The translations under genes were made by a program, and so were the position numbers. This document shows positions 58,681-64,000 of a stretch of 64,000 nt of DNA, piece by piece. Source of the stretch: Zanthoxylum bungeanum. Its lineage: Eukaryota; Streptophyta; Magnoliopsida; Sapindales; Rutaceae. The stretch is taken from NCBI GenBank assembly GCA_019454045.1, contig SKCR01033447.1:62001-126000 (forward strand), written 5' to 3'. The number at the start of each line of letters is the position of its first letter. The stretch's first letter is position 1. The notes beneath the pieces are model-generated. The model was not told the origin of the DNA. It did no database searches and saw only the letters and a list, made by a program, of their open reading frames with translations.

Positions 58681-59800
58681 AAGTCTCAAACATATAAAAT
58701 GACAAATAAATAGCTCAAATTGATTTGATCAATAGAGACTTATTTGTGGCATTGTTGTCTAGGACACAATTAAACAAGACTCGTATATCCACACTTTTGA
58801 AGAGTGGGTACTAGGACTGATTTGACTATTCAAATAAGGTCTACGAATCTAGTTTATTAGGTTAAATACCTAAAATACTATTTACTTGGTAATAGTTAAA
58901 TGGCCACCGATCTGTTAGCCCTATTCATGGTGAAGTTAGTGGGCCCATATCTAGCTAGGCTAGATGTGAACATGAATATTTCGTGACCTTAACAGATGTG
59001 GCATCACGTTATGGTATGTGTTTCTTTTGAAGAACACAGATCGGAAACTTTTGAAGTTTTCGACACGAAGTATATAAACAGATCGGCTATAGTATTATTC
59101 CGCCACGGTTAGACCGTAATGGAAATTACTTAAGCAGTAAGTTTCATACGTAAATCAAAGAGTACGGTATTCTTTCATATGAGGACTCTTTCCGAGACAC
59201 GTCAGTTAGACGGTGTGTCCAAACTAAAACCGAATTTTGTTGGACATGATAAGGTTTATCACGAGTCGCTCTGAGCTACTGTTTCCTTCAATAGGATATG
59301 TATCAACAGTGCAAAACTTATTTAGAATAAGGTTCCATGTAGATCTGTTTGACAGATATCATATAGATATGAACAGGAAAGAAACAGGGTTTCTCATTCC
59401 TGATAATTTGGGTATGCCAGGCATAACGTTTGGATGATACCAAACTATAAGACCCAAATTGGATAAGTGCCAATATAGGTTATCCTAAGGGAAACCTTAA
59501 GTATAGTACTTATAAATCCCACATGAGAACAATGTAATTGTTGCTCACCATGCGATTTTCCTGAGAGGAATACCGATTTGCAGTGGTCAGTGGGAGGATA
59601 GTGATACTCGATGAAAATCAGAGTAACACTGTTCAAGGCACGAAGTCCTTAATGAAACACAAATAGTTCATCTATGATGAATCTATACCATTAATCTTCG
59701 AATACACAAGAAACTAGTAGATCGGATAGAGTCAGAAAACAACCTAGGGTATGGGTTTCTGATCTCGCCCCATGAAGATGTAATTCATGGAGGTGTACCA
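58681..59800 (+). pseudogene. GAG-pre-integrase and integrase remnants of element E
   Basis: The pre-integrase finger is traceable at 58738-58870 (GTGGCATTGTTGTCTAGG), the first Asp region near 58910-58950 (TGTTAGCCCT then GTGGGCCCAT), and the RSDRGGEY region near 59100-59130. C-terminal integrase text runs to about 59600. It has stops and indels in every block. Confidence 0.82.
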
Positions 59801-60660
59801 TCCGACTACGTTTAGAGGAAGTGATATGAGGTATCGACTCCGGCTATGGCAAAGTGCCATGAATCCGAAATGGATTCCATGTATAACAACTATTTTGGAT
59901 ACTAGTTGTTGTACCTAAGGCATTGTGCCTATTGGTACATTAACGTCTTCAAGGAAGACATACATGGATGGCAACATACCAACGTACAAAGCTGGGCTTT
60001 TGACGGAAAGGTATCGTTATCAACATTGTGTTAATAACGGTTCAACCTTTTACCTGTTGCCATGGTAAATCCATTTTGAAGATGCTTGGAGATAACTGTA
60101 TATTTCATTTATGAAATGTGTCAGTTACAGATCAAAAATCGCTTTCCTGAAAAGGAAACCTTTTGGAGAATGTTTATGACATTCTGACGATTTTGTATAG
60201 CCGACAAACAAGGTTGCGGGGTTATTCGATCCATGTTTGGATTGGATTGATACAAGCATAAGGTTCTTGGAACTGTCGTTTTGAAATAATCATAATGGAT
60301 TATGATTTGATCCAAAACGAAATAATTCTTGTGTATATAAGGAGGTTAGTGGGAGGCGCGCACTGACAGTGAAATTCCCATATAGCTATTGTAGAAAGCT
60401 TGGCTTTCATAGATATTCTTTCAAATAAAATTCTCCGTAGAATTCTGGGGAGTAACAACCTTTATTCAAGGAATAAAGATCTACTGGAATAGATTTGGAG
60501 TTGTTAACACTCTCTGGGAAATTGTATATTTAAAATGTACTTGTATTGGTGTCTCATACGCTTCGAGCATATGGAGTCACAATCGGGTTAATCCAAGTGA
60601 TAGTCACTAGATTAAAGATTAAGCACATCTGTTAGTATCTTAGAGAACTAAAGATGCTGT
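59801..60660 (+). pseudogene. RT remnant of element E, YVDD deleted
   Basis: Blocks related to A's RT: CATGAATCCGAAATGGATTC (59860), TACAAAGCTGGGCTTTTGAC (59985), GGAAACCTTTTGGAGAATG (60156) and CATAATGGATTATGATTTGA (60291). After GTGGGAGGCGCGCACTGACAG (60343) the sequence goes straight to GTGAAATTCCCATATAGC (60369), skipping the codons for YVDD, and an AGATATTCTTTCAA insertion follows (60411). RT activity is impossible. Confidence 0.86.
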
Positions 60661-61130
60661 CTTAAACTATGGAGAGGAGAACTTGAAGTGACTGGGATCA
60701 CCGCTGCAAGTTTCCAAACTATTAAATACTACGGTACTATAAAGTTTGAATAACGGGACAGTGAGCTGGAAATCTTCCAAGCAAGATAACTGTTGCCGAA
60801 TGAACAACAAATGCGGATTATTGCTGCAGCTGAGGCAGCAAAAGAAGCCATTTGGATCGAACATAAATCTAATTAGATTAGATATAGTTCTGTTAGCAGC
60901 TGAACTAGGCGTCAGCACATGCTAAAGAATTAAAGGTCTCATCGACGATCCAGATATATACTTCTATATCATCTGATTCGTTCGGATCATACATCGTGGC
61001 GATGTGATGATCGTGTAAATCGCGTCAGACGATAATCAAGCAAATCCGCTGACGAAAACCTTTCCTCAGCAATTTGAGCGAACTTTACATAGTTCAAGTG
61101 TTGGAACACTTGAGTGACTCGCTACGTGCC
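60661..61130 (+). pseudogene. RNase H remnant of element E
   Basis: GTGAGCTGGAAATCTTCC (60761) and GCTGCAGCTGAGGCAGCA (60823) correspond to the VSWKSSK and EAEYIAA regions of A. Two or more frameshifts. It ends at the PPT. Confidence 0.83.
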
Positions 61131-61141
61131 AAGTGGGAGAT
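61131..61141 (+). promoter_or_regulatory. Polypurine tract of element E
   Basis: AAGTGGGAGAT, directly before TGTTGGATAATATGACCC. Confidence 0.92.
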
Positions 61142-63244
61142 TGTTGGATAATATGACCCATAGCGTCACTATTTGCACAGATCATTGTGTTGCTGTAGCA
61201 AATTAACTATGTAACAAGGAAATTGCACTCTCATCGTTTGTGATTAGATCACCATAGATATATCAATGAAGAGAGGTCCCTATGATTAGTTCCTGGATTG
61301 AGATTATATGAGACAGTATCAGTCCACGAAGGATTAATCATTAAATATCTCTAGCCGTAGTATTATCGAGACTGGACATCGATAATGCGGAATAGGCTAG
61401 TATTGCACTTGTGTGCGTTGTGAGGGCACAACGACATAGTTCTCATATATATAAGTGTTGGAGACTTATGCAAGTGCGATAGGAGGTCGTGTTTCACCGT
61501 TGGTACGGGAAACAGCTTCGCTCTGGATAGACCCCTTCGGAATCCCATTGGTATTATGACTAGGTGTCTATGGGAGGCCGAAATCAAGGTAGGTGTGTAT
61601 AGTCTTAACCTGAGACTTGCATCGCTAATACTTACGATAATCGATAAACTTTGGTTTTGGTGGTTGGGGGCTTTGACCGGTTCTGTGTCTACCACTTCTG
61701 GGTTTATCAGAGAGTCGTAGAGTATTGGGTGTGATGTCGAGACGGAAGTATCACTCCAGTCATAGTGGAGATGATGTCACGCAGGATACGGTATTAGTGC
61801 TCTTAAGTGATGCGCATCCAATCGTGATATTATGACCAGGTCATGAATATCCGATTATAGACTAGTTACCAGACATCCGATATGTGTTTCGGACGGGGTA
61901 GAAACTTATCCAGCCCCAGCCCTAGCACGTGACTATCCGATACTGGGCCGATACGCACAATACGATTGTATACTACGCTTGATATAGATCTAAATATTCT
62001 TAAAAGGATATGTCCGGAGAATTGGGTAGACTTGGTACTTTGCTAGGAGTCGACCTTGTCCGTAAATCGGTAGAACGTAGTACTTGGTACGTACGTGATT
62101 CGGATACACCGACGACCGTATTTATAGCCAATTTATCCGGAGATCTCATGGGTCGCTTCCCGATAATCCACCGATGACGCACAACTCGCACTCTTGAATA
62201 ATCTGGGATTATATAGAAGAGAGAGAAAATTAATCTAGGATTAATTACGGAGATATTTTATCTAGGATAAAATATCGTCGAGAGAGAGATAATGATTAAT
62301 TTGGAATTAATTGATGAATTAATATATTCGATATATTAAACGAAATTAGATTTCGACGCGGAATTAAAATTAGATTTTAATTCGGGCGAATGAATTAATT
62401 TGGAATTAATTCGTTAGCGACGTGAATAGTGAATTCGCTAGGCGTAATCACTTAATTACGACGCGATGGAAAAATCGTTAATTTGGAATTAGCGAACCCG
62501 AGCCCGAGTGTGATTGAGAGCATTCGTATTTCGAATTCGAGTGCGGCGACGCAAGTCACATCAAGCGTCAAATCTAACGTCAAGTCATTCATCACATCAA
62601 GCGTCAAATCAAGCGTCACTTTGAGTGATGTGACATTTGATTGATTGATGTGAGTGATTGATTGATGGAAAAGACATGACACTTGACATAAAGTTGACAT
62701 GACTTAAAGTTGATGTGAATAGTGTTTGCTTTAATTATTTGACTTTTTAAATGCAAATGCAAGGCAAATGCAAGTGAAATTCTTTTGAATTTCAAACAAA
62801 GTATATAAGATATACTTAAAATGCATTTGATATAATAACACACATCTCTCATCTCTCTCAAACTCTCTCATCTCCTCACGCCAAACCTGAAATTTTTCTG
62901 GTTTTGAACCAGTTTTGCCGTGAGCTAAAGGGAAGCAAGGGTGGGTTTTTGTGGCAAAAACTCAAGTGCTAGCACACTTACGAGTCTTGCGAAGGTGGTA
63001 GGGAGGTTCCTCAATGATCCGGGATCCGTCTAACGAAGTTCGGAGCTCCGTTTCGCAGCTCAAAATTCTGTTGACGAAGGCAGTGGACTGCTAGGCAGTG
63101 ACGCCCTTGGCAGTGAGTTTTGTTGCTTCGTTCGTCTTCAAATCGACTCAACCGATCGATGTGAGTATTCCGCTACCTCTGTTGATGTATTCACTAATGT
63201 TTTCATGCTTTGATTTGATCTTGGGACCTAATAAAAACTCAACA
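61142..63244 (+). repeat. 3' LTR of element E (2103 bp)
   Basis: Near copy of 53208-55314. Palindrome array at 62198-62494. Followed by the TSD GGTGT. Confidence 0.96.
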
Positions 63245-63249
63245 GGTGT

Positions 63250-63579
63250 CTTCATTCTCATGTCTTCACATAGACGATCTCGGATCAAGGTCGTCATACA
63301 ATTATAGAATGGATCGCAACTATAGATAAATCATAATAAAGTATCTGTTTTGTTTGCTCTTTATGGACTATTTTAGATTACTAACTTCAGACTTAAATCC
63401 TCTTGTGTATGACATTCGTACATTAAATCTAAAGGCACATGAGTAATCTAGGGTAAACAAGATAATTTACAATATGCGATATTAAATAAACATTTTAATA
63501 AATGAATAATGCATCATTTTATTTCATAAAATATAATTCTGTTTACATTACATGAAGCTCTATGATATATATCCCAACA
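63250..63579 (-). repeat. Copia LTR-like sequence, right part, interrupted by E
   Basis: Ends at 63579 with ATATATCCCAACA, that is TGTTGGGATATATATC on the minus strand. It continues the sequence to the left of E (52650-53207). Confidence 0.55.
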
Positions 63580-64000
63580 TATACAAGCTTCCAAAGCTCA
63601 TAGTACATTGGATTAAATGATTGGAACTCCAATTCCAATAAACGACATGTGCTGGTCCTATAGGTTTAAAGGAATTCGACCGTATTCTAAAACCGACGAC
63701 TGAAAATATTTACTTTAAAAATAGTTAACAATAGTAATATTTATCTCAATGTCGGACCACCTAGTGTCTAGTATTACTATCTAATTATTCTAAGGTCGAT
63801 GTCATTCTTAGCATATCTATAAATCAATCTAATGTGCATAATGACAATATCATTAATAAGATATGAAATGAAAATATAGTTATTTTATTAACAAATAATA
63901 AAATGTACAATACATCATTCAGATTGATGCTCTAATCACCAACTCCAACAAATTTCTTATCATTTTTTCAGTTTTATACCATAAGGCTGAGTGTAAAGTT
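63580..64000. other. Further LTR-like DNA to the window end
   Basis: CACCAACTCCAACA at 63937-63950 would be a minus-strand LTR start (TGTTGGAGTTGGTG). No coding content. The window ends 50 bp further on. Confidence 0.4.

Larger units (their letters stand above)
53208..63244 (+). mobile_element. Element E (family X), complete, TSD GGTGT
   Basis: A 10,037-bp insertion with GGTGT at 53203-53207 and at 63245-63249. 5' LTR 53208-55314, internal 55315-61141, 3' LTR 61142-63244. It has a perfect PBS and PPT and a long leader, but broken gag, protease, integrase and RT. About seven differences show between the LTRs in their first 270 bp and fewer beyond, so it is fairly young. It shares with F the loss of the YVDD box. 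Confidence 0.96.

Noticed and set aside
62550..62640. Possible CRISPR-like short repeats (GCGTCAAATC)
   Set aside because: Short irregular minisatellite in an LTR of a plant genome; no regular spacers.

Overview
The window is intergenic, AT-rich plant nuclear DNA (probably a flowering plant) made almost entirely of LTR retrotransposons inserted into one another. I see no intact host gene, no tRNA or rRNA gene and no CRISPR array. The dominant family, called family X here, is Ty1/copia of Angela/Tork type. Its LTRs are about 1.9-2.1 kb, begin TGTTGGAYAATNATGACCCATAGCG and end in AACA. Its PBS resembles TGGTATCAGAGC (initiator Met tRNA), its PPT is AAGTGGGAGAT, a non-coding leader of about 2.4 kb follows the PBS, and the coding order is gag, protease, integrase, RT, RNase H.

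Layout. 1-4634: 3' half and 3' LTR of element A (+), the best preserved pol. 4635-6845: probable Ty3/gypsy remnant. 6847-8276 (-): broken movement-protein region of an endogenous caulimovirid-like sequence. 8226-11243 (-): leader and 5' LTR of family X element K, which cuts a second copia element, B (-, 11244-15174, own LTR of 1072 bp). B in turn interrupts family X element H (+, 15175-17532). From 17533 a gypsy element (Tat-like guess) sits in H; its long LTR carries tandem repeats and is split by element G (-, 20057-34362, TSD ACTTC). G's 5' LTR is split by element F (-, 22319-32328, TSD GAGGA). 34363-36288: rest of the gypsy LTR, its leader and the start of its gag. 36289-48481: H's RT/RNase H remnant, a recombinant LTR, element I (+), a truncated LTR, another RT/RNase H piece and LTR J. 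48482-53207: AT-rich DNA without recognisable genes. 53208-63244: complete element E (+, TSD GGTGT), inserted in a further LTR-like sequence that reappears at 63245-63579.

Biology. E and F are structurally complete insertions with very similar LTR pairs, yet both lack the RT YVDD box through the same deletion, so this sub-lineage was probably copied by enzymes supplied in trans. The conserved parts are cis-acting: LTR, leader, PBS and PPT. The most unusual feature is a run of about ten consecutive short-loop palindromes in roughly 300 bp of every full-length family X LTR, with some paired changes between copies. Also notable are a 15-base motif recurring through the leader, the four-level nesting with matching target duplications, and the captured caulimovirid-like fragment. 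Boundaries and homologies were judged by eye; no database search was run.
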